Shown here in pieces: positions 7,198-14,152 of a stretch of 26,606 nt of DNA. Made by a program: the position numbers and the translations under genes. The stretch's first letter is position 1, and the number at the start of each line of letters is the position of its first letter. The notes beneath the pieces were generated by a model. That model did not search any database and had not been told where the DNA came from. It saw only the letters and a program-made list of their open reading frames with translations. Source of the stretch: GCA-003244245 sp032230565 (GTDB taxonomy: Bacteria; Actinomycetota; Actinomycetes; Mycobacteriales; Pseudonocardiaceae); NCBI GenBank assembly GCA_032230565.1, contig JAVXWL010000235.1, positions 1 to 26,606 on the forward strand, in the 5' to 3' direction.

Positions 7198-7803
7198 ATG
7201 ATAAGAGGACAAGCGAGGCGCCGATCAACAAGCTCACCTGCAGGGATAGCGTCCGGTGGACAGTGGCGTCCCGACGTTTACCGCGTCTCCGGATCGTCGG
7301 CAAGCGTCACGAATCCTGTTACCTCAACCCCGTTCGCTCGATTTCTGTGGATCTTCACTACCCTTGGGATCGTCGTTGTGGTCGTTGTAATTGGCTTCTT
7401 GATCGGTATCGTCCGAGCACTGGAATCGATCGATAACGGGCTGTATGCGGCGTCTAGCTCGGTGACGGGTGCTGAAGCTGATGTGCGGTCGCTGCCCGAC
7501 TACATTCAGACGATCAATTCCGCACTGGCTCGCGTCGACACCGCGTTGAAGCCGATTCCTGGGCAGGTGGCCGACGCCAATGGCTCGTTGCAGTCGATCC
7601 GAGGATCCGTGCAGAATATTGACGGTTCGTTGAAGGACACCTCCCAATCGCTGATCAGCACGTCCGGGTCGCTGGTGAACACCGCTGGAGCATTGGGCAG
7701 CGCCTCTCAGTCGTTAGGAAACACCTCGTTTGGCGAACAGTCAAAACCTGCTTCTAATGTTCTGCAAGCGGTCGGCGGTATCGTTAATTCTATTCCAAGG
7801 TGA
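7198..7803 (+). CDS. single-pass membrane protein with seven heptad repeats
   Basis: 201 residues from ATG 7198, which is preceded by a perfect AGGAGG at 7186-7191 with a 6-nt gap; this rules out the upstream in-frame codon at 7123. Layout: a basic, Ser-rich cytosolic N-terminus (1-45), one transmembrane helix (about 49-72, a Val-rich run), an extracytoplasmic region with helical character (75-128), then seven uninterrupted heptads at residues 129-177 of the type (G/Q)-S-L-x-x-(T/I)-S, and a short tail. The repeats resemble stalks of methyl-accepting or adhesin-like proteins and would form an extended coil. No family name is certain. It has no cytoplasmic signalling domain, so a sensor role is unlikely. 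It may be co-transcribed with a doubtful 72-codon frame that overlaps its stop by GTGA at 7800. Confidence 0.7.
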   Translation: MIRGQARRRSTSSPAGIASGGQWRPDVYRVSGSSASVTNPVTSTPFARFLWIFTTLGIVVVVVVIGFLIGIVRALESIDNGLYAASSSVTGAEADVRSLPDYIQTINSALARVDTALKPIPGQVADANGSLQSIRGSVQNIDGSLKDTSQSLISTSGSLVNTAGALGSASQSLGNTSFGEQSKPASNVLQAVGGIVNSIPR

Positions 7804-8190
7804 ACAGTAGTCAGCTGACAGTCAACCTGGATGCGCCGTGCAGATTACTGGACCTAATAGTTGATCTCTGTGGTGATGCTGGGCGGCACCGCAACAGCGG
7901 CGCGCGGTCGCCCGCGCCCACGAGCGTGCGGATCACCACGCACACGCGGAACGGCTGCGAAGTGGAGGCAACTGTCCTGAGCTCAGCGACGAAGACTCCA
8001 GTAGCGCTCTATCGGTAAGCTGGAACTTCGCCGACGCTGACCGTAGTGGTACAGGAAACCACCGAGCGGGCGAACGCAGTCGATGAGCGGCTGGACCATG
8101 ATCAATCGCCGTGCGGGGGATAGCAACCGGTCAGTGATTCTGCGGGTGTGGCTAGGACCACTTATCGAACAGACAGCAAGTCGACGTGCA
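7804..8190. other. gene-poor stretch between 7804 and 8190
   Basis: No convincing gene. A 72-codon plus-strand frame starting GTG at 7800 overlaps the upstream stop by 4 nt, but it lacks a clear domain and contains a GC hairpin (GGCGCG 7899-7904 / CGCGCC 7913-7918, 8-nt loop) that fits a terminator for the upstream gene just as well. The rest shows no recognisable homology in either strand. Confidence 0.35.
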
Positions 8191-8191
8191 T

Positions 8192-8221
8192 CGAGCGAAC
8201 CGCTCAGGCGGCGTTCGCTCG
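8192..8221 (-). terminator. hairpin after the small two-TM gene
   Basis: CGAGCGAAC (8192-8200) and GTTCGCTCG (8213-8221) form a perfect 9-bp stem with a 12-nt loop, 10 nt beyond the stop of the minus-strand gene ending at 8231. Position and symmetry fit a terminator; there is no U-tract. Confidence 0.5.
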
Positions 8222-8230
8222 CGATAGTGG

Positions 8231-8677
8231 TCATCCTCTTGCCAGCAGTTCCTTGCTAACACCATTGACGAACTCCTCCGCCTCGGAGCGGGTCCAGGGC
8301 CAACTAACCGAAGGCCGCGCGACGCCGTCGGCGGCGGTAACAGAAACTTTTTGCATTCCCCAAAGCAGGAAGATCCCAGCTGCCAGGGGGATGATCGCGC
8401 CGATAGATGCGGCGCTACCCGAGAACATCCAGGCGGCTCCAACCAGTGCGAGCAGCGCACCCCAGATGGCATGAGGTATTGTTTCCAGTCTGGCCGCCAC
8501 CACATGGCGCATGATGAGATCTTCCCTCTTTACGCCGGCGAAGACGCTCTTCTTGACATTATAGTGAACGGCCAGGTCGGTGACAGTGCCGAACCGATTC
8601 GCCACGACCTGCCTCTTGGCCACAGGTGGCGACTCCTCCGGTGGAGATCCAACCGGGGGTGTTGGGTCGAAGCTCAT
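8231..8677 (-). CDS. small two-TM membrane protein of unknown function
   Basis: 148 residues. The N-terminus is Pro/Ser-rich (1-20), followed by a beta-rich segment ('RFGTVTDLAVHYNVKKSVFAGVKRED', split here only as the region 28-53) ending in 'IMRHVVAARLET', then two hydrophobic helices (about 67-88 and 91-110) and a short amphipathic C-terminal segment ('WTRSEAEEFVNGVSKELL'). The order beta-segment, arginine-containing strand, two helices is that of small PH-like membrane proteins seen in many bacteria; none has a settled function and I do not assign one. Start ATG 8677 has AAGGGAG about 6 nt upstream on the minus strand. A 9-bp hairpin follows its stop. The neighbours are a heptad-repeat membrane protein and a sugar-dehydrogenase remnant, with no obvious operon link. 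Confidence 0.7.
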   Translation of the reverse strand: MSFDPTPPVGSPPEESPPVAKRQVVANRFGTVTDLAVHYNVKKSVFAGVKREDLIMRHVVAARLETIPHAIWGALLALVGAAWMFSGSAASIGAIIPLAAGIFLLWGMQKVSVTAADGVARPSVSWPWTRSEAEEFVNGVSKELLARG

Positions 8678-9020
8678 GACATGCTCCCTTCCATTAGCGA
8701 CGGTTGTTCCAGGTTGTCCCCAAGTCTGGAAAACCCTGCGTTGGTGGTGGCGGCGTTACCGTCGCCATAAGAAGGTAAGAGCGCCGCTGGCTGTGGTGTC
8801 AGTCTTTAATTCGGCTGGGGGCCCTCTGTCGTTACAGAGATTGCTGTGGTATGCCTGGCGCGTGATTCAGGTTCGGTCAACAGCTGCGAATGGCGCATAG
8901 CTATGCAGGACGAGGAGGTGTGTGCAACGTCCTCTTCTGCGTCGGACCTGACGGCGGGTGCTTCACCTCTGCCTGACGCCAAGGATGCGGTGACACTTGT
9001 CGGAGCGCAGCGAGCCCGAC
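8678..9020. other. non-coding stretch upstream of the two-TM gene
   Basis: About 340 nt between the minus-strand gene start and the sugar-dehydrogenase remnant. Both strands lack an ORF with recognisable domains. It should contain the promoter for the minus-strand gene, but no clear -35/-10 pair could be identified. Confidence 0.35.
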
Positions 9021-9034
9021 CTTGGCGACTCAGG

Positions 9035-9371
9035 TACCACGGAGACAACTTCGGCTGGAGCCAGCGGGAGGCCCGTCTGTGTTCAAGGCCGGCGGCAAGT
9101 ATCTGTTCTCGGACTTCGTGCCGGGACGCGTATTCTACGCCGATACCCGCCAGATGCATCCCGGCGGTAAATTAGCTACAGCTTACGAGCTCGCGCTCTT
9201 TACGGACGGAGCTCAGCCGGTCACCATGCAGGAGCTTGCGGGAGCTCGCGAGTCAATTTGCTGTTCGGCACCGATAGTCATGGCGACCTCTACCTCCTGT
9301 CGAAGGCAAACGGCAAGATCTGGAAAAATCATCGGTACGCAGCTGACCGCACCACCACGGTGAGCAAGTGA
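9035..9371 (+). pseudogene. PQQ-dependent (glucose/sorbosone-type) sugar dehydrogenase, 3' remnant
   Basis: Homology passes through three frames. 'YHGDNFGWSQRE' (nt ~9037-9070) is followed in the next frame by 'FKAGGKYLFSDFVPGRVFYA' (9076-9141) and 'ELALFTDGAQPVTMQELAG'. A third frame then gives 'LLFGTDSHGDLYLLSKANGK' (9260-9320), with a stop at 9369-9371. These are the last blades of the six-bladed beta-propeller of glucose/sorbosone dehydrogenases, where an N(Y/F)GWxxREG turn, a (K/G)xYxFxDxxxGRV strand and an FGxDxxGxLYxLxKxxGKI strand occur in this order. The N-terminal blades with the PQQ and calcium ligands are absent, so this is a truncated, at least twice frameshifted relic. The intact enzyme would be exported and oxidise an aldose. 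Confidence 0.6.
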
Positions 9372-9755
9372 AGTCATCCTGGGCGCGCCGAACGTCATAT
9401 AAGCCACTGACCACCGAGATGATCGCGGCCGCGTGACTTGCTCGAGTGTGTCTGACCAGCGGTGCTTGCCGCGGCGGCTAGTTCGTTGCGACCTAACACG
9501 TGGTGTTACTCGCTGGTTGTCGTGCGTGACCGCTGCGCTGGCGATCCGTGGCCTTCGCGGCCTGAAGGGTGGACCGGTTCGCTGCCGCGGTACGACGGCA
9601 ACCCAGTAGGTGTGCACCAATCACGTTTGGCAACCATTGCCGAAGTGTTCTCGCTATTACGTGCTCGTTTTGGCCATTGAGGCACTCAGATGGACCTGTT
9701 CTACAGCTCGTGACAAACGTAACGTTCATATACCTGGTTTGGTGCTTCACCCGGC
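9372..9755. other. gene-poor stretch before the cupin
   Basis: About 380 nt without a supportable gene on either strand; short frames show no domains or ribosome binding sites. It is AT-richer toward its right end (9700-9750), which could hold the promoter for the cupin gene. Confidence 0.35.
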
Positions 9756-9773
9756 GGTCACCTGATGGTTACC
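9756..9773. promoter_or_regulatory. GGTNACC-N4-GGTNACC near-palindrome upstream of the cupin gene
   Basis: GGTCACC (9756-9762), TGAT, GGTTACC (9767-9773): each half is itself nearly palindromic and together they form an imperfect inverted repeat about 60 nt before the cupin start. Position fits an operator or activator site; no regulator is assigned. Confidence 0.3.
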
Positions 9774-9833
9774 TAGGGAGGCCTGTCCAAACCGGACCAA
9801 CTCGGTCGGGGCCCGTGATGAAGAGGAGGACCC

Positions 9834-10193
9834 ATGACCTTGCAGTCGAGGAATCTGGACGATCCGGATGAGGCTCGAAAATTCACCCATGGTGAAATGA
9901 GAGTGGTGACGGTAGCCGGGGCGGTCGTCGGTCGAGCCGTCTTCCAGCCTGGCTGGCGATGGTCCGAGGACGTCAAGCCGATTGCTGGCACCGAGTCCTG
10001 CGAGGCCGCCCATACGGGATACGTCATCTCCGGTCGGATGCACGTCAAGATGGATGATGGAGCCGAGGGCGATCTAGGGCCTGGCGACGCCTACGTCATC
10101 CCGCCCGGTCACGACGCATGGATCGTCGGTGATGAAGCCTGCGTTGCACTCGACTGGTCCGCCGCAGGGGACTACGCCAAGGTTTCTGGATGA
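9834..10193 (+). CDS. cupin-domain protein
   Basis: 119 residues, single small beta-barrel. ATG 9834 follows GAGGAGG at 9823-9829, an excellent ribosome binding site. The two cupin motifs are seen as 'AHTGYVISGRMHVKMDDG' (about residues 59-76) and 'GDLGPGDAYVIPPGHDAWIV' (79-98). The conserved Gly and Pro turns and a His in each motif could bind a metal. Family members of this short type act as sensors, isomerases or dioxygenase-like proteins, so no reaction can be named. Just after a gene-poor zone and before the CoA-binding/flavoprotein/kinase operon it stands alone; the 340-nt gap to the next start makes co-transcription uncertain. A near-palindromic GGTNACC element lies upstream. The family call is firm, the role open. 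Confidence 0.8.
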   Translation: MTLQSRNLDDPDEARKFTHGEMRVVTVAGAVVGRAVFQPGWRWSEDVKPIAGTESCEAAHTGYVISGRMHVKMDDGAEGDLGPGDAYVIPPGHDAWIVGDEACVALDWSAAGDYAKVSG

Positions 10194-10532
10194 CCGTGCG
10201 GCCGGGCACTGGCGTCCTCGGGGGCTTCTGACCACCTGAGACCATGCTGCTGTTGCCGAGCTCGACACGAGAGCTGTCCGCCGCGACCAGAGCAGCTCCC
10301 TTGTCGAACTCGTTGCAGGCAGGGCTGCCCCGGCGGTGAGGGCCGCCACAGCTCTGGGTAGTCGAGCTACGCCGCCGCACCAACCCCTGCCCCGAGGATT
10401 TCGAATTGGCCGTTGACGGCCTCGGTGCGGCGCAACCCTGCGCCTGGTCCCGAATCCACAGTGCGAGTTCTCCCGCCGACTGGGCCAACACGGCTAGCGT
10501 TGCCGTTGAGTCGACACCTGACGGAGGGAGGG
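10194..10532. other. intergenic stretch upstream of the signalling operon
   Basis: About 340 nt with no gene that can be supported. GC-rich frames cross it on both strands without domains or ribosome binding sites. It presumably carries the promoter of the three-gene operon that starts at 10533, but no canonical boxes are evident. Confidence 0.35.
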
Positions 10533-10961
10533 GTGGTGGCTGATCGCACTAGAAGGATCTTGGAGGAGTCCGCGACCATCGCGGTTGTGGGGCTGAGCAC
10601 CAACGAGGCAAAGGCTGCTCACGCGGTGCCGGCGTTCCTGCAAGCGATCGGATACCGGGTGATTCCGGTGCATCCCAGTGCCGTCGACATCCTGGGCGAG
10701 CGCGCCTACCGCCGCGTGACCGACATCGCCGAACCGGTCGATGTGGTCAACGTGTTCCGCCCGGCGCAGGAAGCTCCGGAACTGGCCCGGGAGGCGGTGG
10801 CTATCGGCGCCAAGGTGTTGTGGTTGCAGCAGGGCATCCGCTCGGCCGAGGCGCGGCAGATCGCCGAGGAGGGCGGCCTGCAGTACGTGGAGGGACGGTG
10901 CATGGGCAAGCTGGCGGCGTTCTACGGGATCACCAAGGCGCGGCAGGTAGCTTCGACATGA
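10533..10961 (+). CDS. CoA-binding Rossmann-fold protein (YccU-like)
   Basis: 142 residues, one CoA_binding_2 domain. GTG at 10533 (GTG 10536 is an equal alternative) follows GGAGG at 10523-10527; the frame stays open further upstream, but that part is unconserved. The Rossmann start is seen as 'TIAVVGLSTNEAKAAHAVPA', then 'GYRVIPVHPS', 'VDVVNVFRPAQEAPELAREA' and 'AKVLWLQQGI', with a late 'GRCMGKL' where the family has a conserved Cys in RCM. Members bind coenzyme A or acyl-CoA; no enzymatic step is established. Its stop overlaps the start of the next gene by ATGA (10958-10961), so it is translationally coupled to the response-regulator/flavoprotein. That coupling suggests it informs or serves the same redox or CoA-linked signalling path (inference). 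Confidence 0.85.
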   Translation: MVADRTRRILEESATIAVVGLSTNEAKAAHAVPAFLQAIGYRVIPVHPSAVDILGERAYRRVTDIAEPVDVVNVFRPAQEAPELAREAVAIGAKVLWLQQGIRSAEARQIAEEGGLQYVEGRCMGKLAAFYGITKARQVAST

Positions 10962-12616
10962 TCAAGCCGGTGCTGCTGACGGTTGATGACGACCCCGGAG
11001 TGTCCCGTGCAGTGGCTCGTGACCTGCGCCGCCGCTACGGCGAGAACTACCGCGTGGTGCGAGCCGACTCGGCGGCCCAGGCGCTGGAGGCGCTGCGGGA
11101 GCTGAAGCTGCGCGGTGAGCCGGTGGCGGCGATGCTCGCCGACTACCGGATGCCGCAGATGAACGGCATCGAGTTCCTCGAAGAAGCCATGGACATCTTT
11201 CCGCTGGCACGCCGGGCGTTGCTCACCGCTTACGCCGACACCGACGCCGCTATACAGGCGATCAACGTGGTGGACGTGGACCACTACCTGCTCAAGCCCT
11301 GGGAACCGCCGGAGGAGAAGCTGTACCCCGTCGTCGACGCGCTCATCGAGATGTGGCGTGCGCTGGGTGACCGGCCGGTGGAGGAGACGAAGCTGGTCGG
11401 GCATCGCTGGTCCAGCGAATCGTATCGGGCGCGGGATTTCCTGGCCCGCAATTCCGTTCCCTACCGGTGGTACAGCGTCGACGATTCGGAAGGGCGGCGG
11501 CTGTTGGATGCCGCGGACGCGACCGTGGAGGACGTTCCGGTATTGATCACCCCGGACGGTGCGGTACTGCGGAACCCGTCGGACGCCGGAATCGCTACCG
11601 CGGTCGGATTGTCGACCGAACCGGCCGCCGATTTCTACGATCTGATCGTCGTGGGAGCCGGTCCGGCGGGGCTCGGCGCAGCAGTCTACGGCGCTTCGGA
11701 GGGACTGCGTACCGTGTTGGTGGAACGGGCGGCCACCGGGGGGCAAGCCGGTCAGAGTTCGCGGATCGAGAACTACCTTGGATTTCCCGACGGGGTTTCT
11801 GGTGCGCAGCTCACCGACCGCGCCCGCCGGCAAGCGCAGAAGTTCGGTGCCGAGGTGTTGTCGGCTCGGGAGGTGATCGGGGTGCAGGCCCGAGGTTCTG
11901 CCCGCATCGTGCGTTTCGGCGATGGGAGCGAACTCGCGGCGCATGCGATCATCCTCGCGACCGGGGTGTCGTACCGGACGCTGGAGGCGCCGGGTATCGC
12001 CGAGCTCACCGGGCGCGGTGTGTACTACGGGTCTGCGATGACCCAGGGACCGTCGTGCGAAGGCGAAGACGTCTACATCGTCGGAGGGGCGAACTCCGCC
12101 GGGCAGGCTGCGGTGTTCTTCTCGCGCTACGCGCGAACGGTGACGGTTCTGGTGCGCGGTGCGTCACTGCACAGCTCGATGTCGCACTATCTGATCAAGC
12201 AGCTGGACGGGATCGACAACATCATCGTGCGTACCAGCACGGTCGTCGGGGCGGCGCACGGGGCCGAGCACCTCGAGAAGCTGACGCTATGCGATCGCAG
12301 CAGTGGTGAGGAGGACACGGTGCCCGCCGGATCGCTGTTCATCTTCATCGGTGCGGCACCTCGCACCGAGTGGCTCGGCGAGGCCGTACGCCGGGATTCC
12401 CGGGGCTTCGTGCTGACCGGTCCTGATCTGCTCATCGACGGACGCCGGCCCCCCGGGTGGCCGATCGAGCGCGACCCCTACTACCTGGAGTCGAGCCTTC
12501 CCGGGGTGTTGGTGGCAGGAGACGCTCGGGCGGAGTCGGTGAAGCGGGTCGCCTCCGCGGTGGGGGAGGGCGCGATGGCCGTCACCCTGGTCCATCGCTA
12601 CCTGGAGGACCGGTGA
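10958..12616 (+). CDS. response regulator receiver fused to thioredoxin-reductase-like flavoprotein
   Basis: 552 residues, cytosolic. Residues 1-125 are a receiver domain with the acidic pocket D10-D12, phospho-acceptor D62 in 'LADYRMPQMNG', T90 and K113. Residues ~145-218 resemble a glutaredoxin/thioredoxin-type fold ('HRWSSESYRARDFL', 'DVPVLITPDG') without a CxxC. Residues 225-552 are a two-dinucleotide-binding flavoprotein with FAD motif GAGPAG (233-238), 'GGQAGQSSRIENYLGFP', the ATG motif at 334-336, and NAD(P) motif 'VGGANSAG' (375-382). Where thioredoxin reductase has CATC the sequence is 'YYGSAM' (356-361), so the redox dithiol is missing. The likely role is phosphorylation-controlled NAD(P)H-dependent electron transfer or redox sensing. 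Start ATG 10958 overlaps the previous stop; its own stop overlaps the kinase start by GTGA. The kinase is the likely phosphodonor. Confidence 0.85.
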   Translation: MIKPVLLTVDDDPGVSRAVARDLRRRYGENYRVVRADSAAQALEALRELKLRGEPVAAMLADYRMPQMNGIEFLEEAMDIFPLARRALLTAYADTDAAIQAINVVDVDHYLLKPWEPPEEKLYPVVDALIEMWRALGDRPVEETKLVGHRWSSESYRARDFLARNSVPYRWYSVDDSEGRRLLDAADATVEDVPVLITPDGAVLRNPSDAGIATAVGLSTEPAADFYDLIVVGAGPAGLGAAVYGASEGLRTVLVERAATGGQAGQSSRIENYLGFPDGVSGAQLTDRARRQAQKFGAEVLSAREVIGVQARGSARIVRFGDGSELAAHAIILATGVSYRTLEAPGIAELTGRGVYYGSAMTQGPSCEGEDVYIVGGANSAGQAAVFFSRYARTVTVLVRGASLHSSMSHYLIKQLDGIDNIIVRTSTVVGAAHGAEHLEKLTLCDRSSGEEDTVPAGSLFIFIGAAPRTEWLGEAVRRDSRGFVLTGPDLLIDGRRPPGWPIERDPYYLESSLPGVLVAGDARAESVKRVASAVGEGAMAVTLVHRYLEDR

Positions 12617-14061
12617 GCACACCAGAGCGCGTAAGCCCGGCAACGTTGCGCACGCTGTTCCTGTTCGAGGATCTCCAGGATGAGCAGCTGGAGTGGCTGG
12701 CCGAGCACGGTCATGTGGAGAGATACGGCGCAGGCACGGAGATCGCCACCGAGGGACAGCCCGCAGAGTGGTTCTACATCCTGCTGTCCGGCGCGATCAC
12801 GCTTTCCCAGCTGGTCCGGGGCGATGATGTCGAGATCACCCGCAGTGATCAGCCCGGCGTGTATGCCGGAGCCACCCAGTTCTATCTAGGAAATCAGGTC
12901 TCACAGGTCTACACCACCTCTGTACGGACCACCGCGGACAGCACTGTACTGGCCCTGCCGGCTGCTGACTTCGCCGAGGTGTTCCGCCAGTGGTACCCCC
13001 TGGCTACCCATCTGTTGCAGGGGATGTTCGTCGGGCTCCGCAACGCCGATGAGCTCGTCGGTCAGCGTGAAAGGCTGCTGTCACTAGGCAAACTGACCGC
13101 AGGCCTGACGCACGAACTCAACAACCCGGCGGCGGCTGCCGGCCGGGCGACCGTGGCGCTGCGGGAACGGGTTGCCGGGATGCGGCACAAGCTCGCGGTG
13201 CTCGCCGGGTCCGAGCTGCGAGCCGACGAGCTCAAGCACCTCACGGCCATCCAGGAAGAGATCGTCGAGCGGATGTCCACCGTGCCGGAACTGTCCCCGT
13301 TGCAGACCAGCGATCTGGAGGACAAGCTGACCGACTGGCTCGACGACAACGGTGCCACCTCCGGGTGGGAGATCGCGCCGACCTTCGTCGCCGGCGGTGT
13401 CGGGGTCGACGATTTGCAGCGTATTGCGGATGCGCTGGGTGTCCGTTACCTCGACGGTGCCCTCCGGTGGCTGGCGTACACGGTAGAGACCGAGATGCTG
13501 CTGGGCGAGATCGAGAACGCCACCGGTCGCATCTCCGCGCTGGTCGGCGCCGCCAAGCAGTACTCCCAGATGGACCGCTCGTCGCACCAATCCGTTGACG
13601 TTCATGACGGCCTCAATTCGACTTTGATCATGTTGAGCCGAAAGATCGGTGACCAGGTTCGGGTTGTCAAGGACTACGACTGCAGCCTGCCGAAGGTCCC
13701 CGCCTACGCCGCCGAGCTGAACCAGGTGTGGACCAACCTCATCGACAACGCCGTCGACGCCATGCACCGCTGCGGAACGCTCACTCTCCACACCGCGCGC
13801 GATGGGGAGCAGCTGCTCGTCGAGATCCGTGATACTGGCCCCGGGGTTCCTGACAACATGCACCAGCAAATCTTCGAGCCCTTCTTCACCACCAAACCTG
13901 TCGGGGAGGGCACCGGTCTTGGACTTGACGTGTCCTGGCGCATCGTGGTTAATCGGCACGGCGGCAGTTTGCGGGTGGTTTCCGAACCGGGCGACACTAG
14001 GTTCCAGGTACGCCTTCCGCTTACTGAGCCAACACATCGTCGACAGCCAGCCGCCTCGTGA
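12613..14061 (+). CDS. histidine kinase with N-terminal cyclic-nucleotide-binding-like domain
   Basis: 482 residues, no transmembrane segment, so cytosolic. Residues ~12-135 form a cNMP-binding-type jelly roll ('FLFEDLQDEQLEWLAEHG' at the start, 'GQPAEWFYILLSGAITLSQL' in the core). A His-containing dimerisation helix carries 'LTHELNNPAAA' with H167 as the phospho-acceptor. The ATPase domain has the N-box 'WTNLIDNAVDAMH' (~373-385), G1 'DTGPGV' (~407-412), F-box 'FEPFFTTKP' and G2 'GEGTGLGL' (~432-439). GTG 12613 overlaps the previous stop as GTGA, so it is coupled to the receiver/flavoprotein gene; the pair is almost certainly a cognate two-component system. The ligand of the sensor domain is unknown, and the canonical cAMP-binding Arg-Ala motif is not evident. 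The upstream open frame (to 12457) overlaps the preceding gene and is rejected as start. Confidence 0.88.
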   Translation: MSTPERVSPATLRTLFLFEDLQDEQLEWLAEHGHVERYGAGTEIATEGQPAEWFYILLSGAITLSQLVRGDDVEITRSDQPGVYAGATQFYLGNQVSQVYTTSVRTTADSTVLALPAADFAEVFRQWYPLATHLLQGMFVGLRNADELVGQRERLLSLGKLTAGLTHELNNPAAAAGRATVALRERVAGMRHKLAVLAGSELRADELKHLTAIQEEIVERMSTVPELSPLQTSDLEDKLTDWLDDNGATSGWEIAPTFVAGGVGVDDLQRIADALGVRYLDGALRWLAYTVETEMLLGEIENATGRISALVGAAKQYSQMDRSSHQSVDVHDGLNSTLIMLSRKIGDQVRVVKDYDCSLPKVPAYAAELNQVWTNLIDNAVDAMHRCGTLTLHTARDGEQLLVEIRDTGPGVPDNMHQQIFEPFFTTKPVGEGTGLGLDVSWRIVVNRHGGSLRVVSEPGDTRFQVRLPLTEPTHRRQPAAS

Positions 14062-14120
14062 TTTCAGTCGCCGCGCTCCTTGATGTCTCCATCAGTGTGG
14101 CCTCAGCGCCTGCGGCAACC

Positions 14121-14137
14121 AGCCGCTACAAGCGGCT
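14121..14137 (+). terminator. short hairpin after the signalling operon
   Basis: AGCCGC (14121-14126), loop TACAA, GCGGCT (14132-14137): a perfect 6-bp GC-rich stem 60 nt after the kinase stop. No T-run. A plausible but weak terminator. Confidence 0.35.
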
Positions 14138-14152
14138 TCGGGGCAAAGTCGG

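Noticed and set aside
7800..8018. 72-codon frame overlapping the stop of the heptad-repeat gene by GTGA
   Set aside because: The overlap is attractive, but there is no domain, composition is mixed, and a GC hairpin lies inside it; not enough support to call a gene.
10922..11944. Long minus-strand open frame (340 codons) opposite the receiver/flavoprotein gene
   Set aside because: It is the antisense of a strongly supported gene; its translation has no domain, and open antisense frames are common in GC-rich DNA.
13084..14037. Long minus-strand open frame (317 codons) opposite the histidine kinase
   Set aside because: Antisense shadow with Arg/Gly/Val-rich composition and no motif or ribosome binding site.
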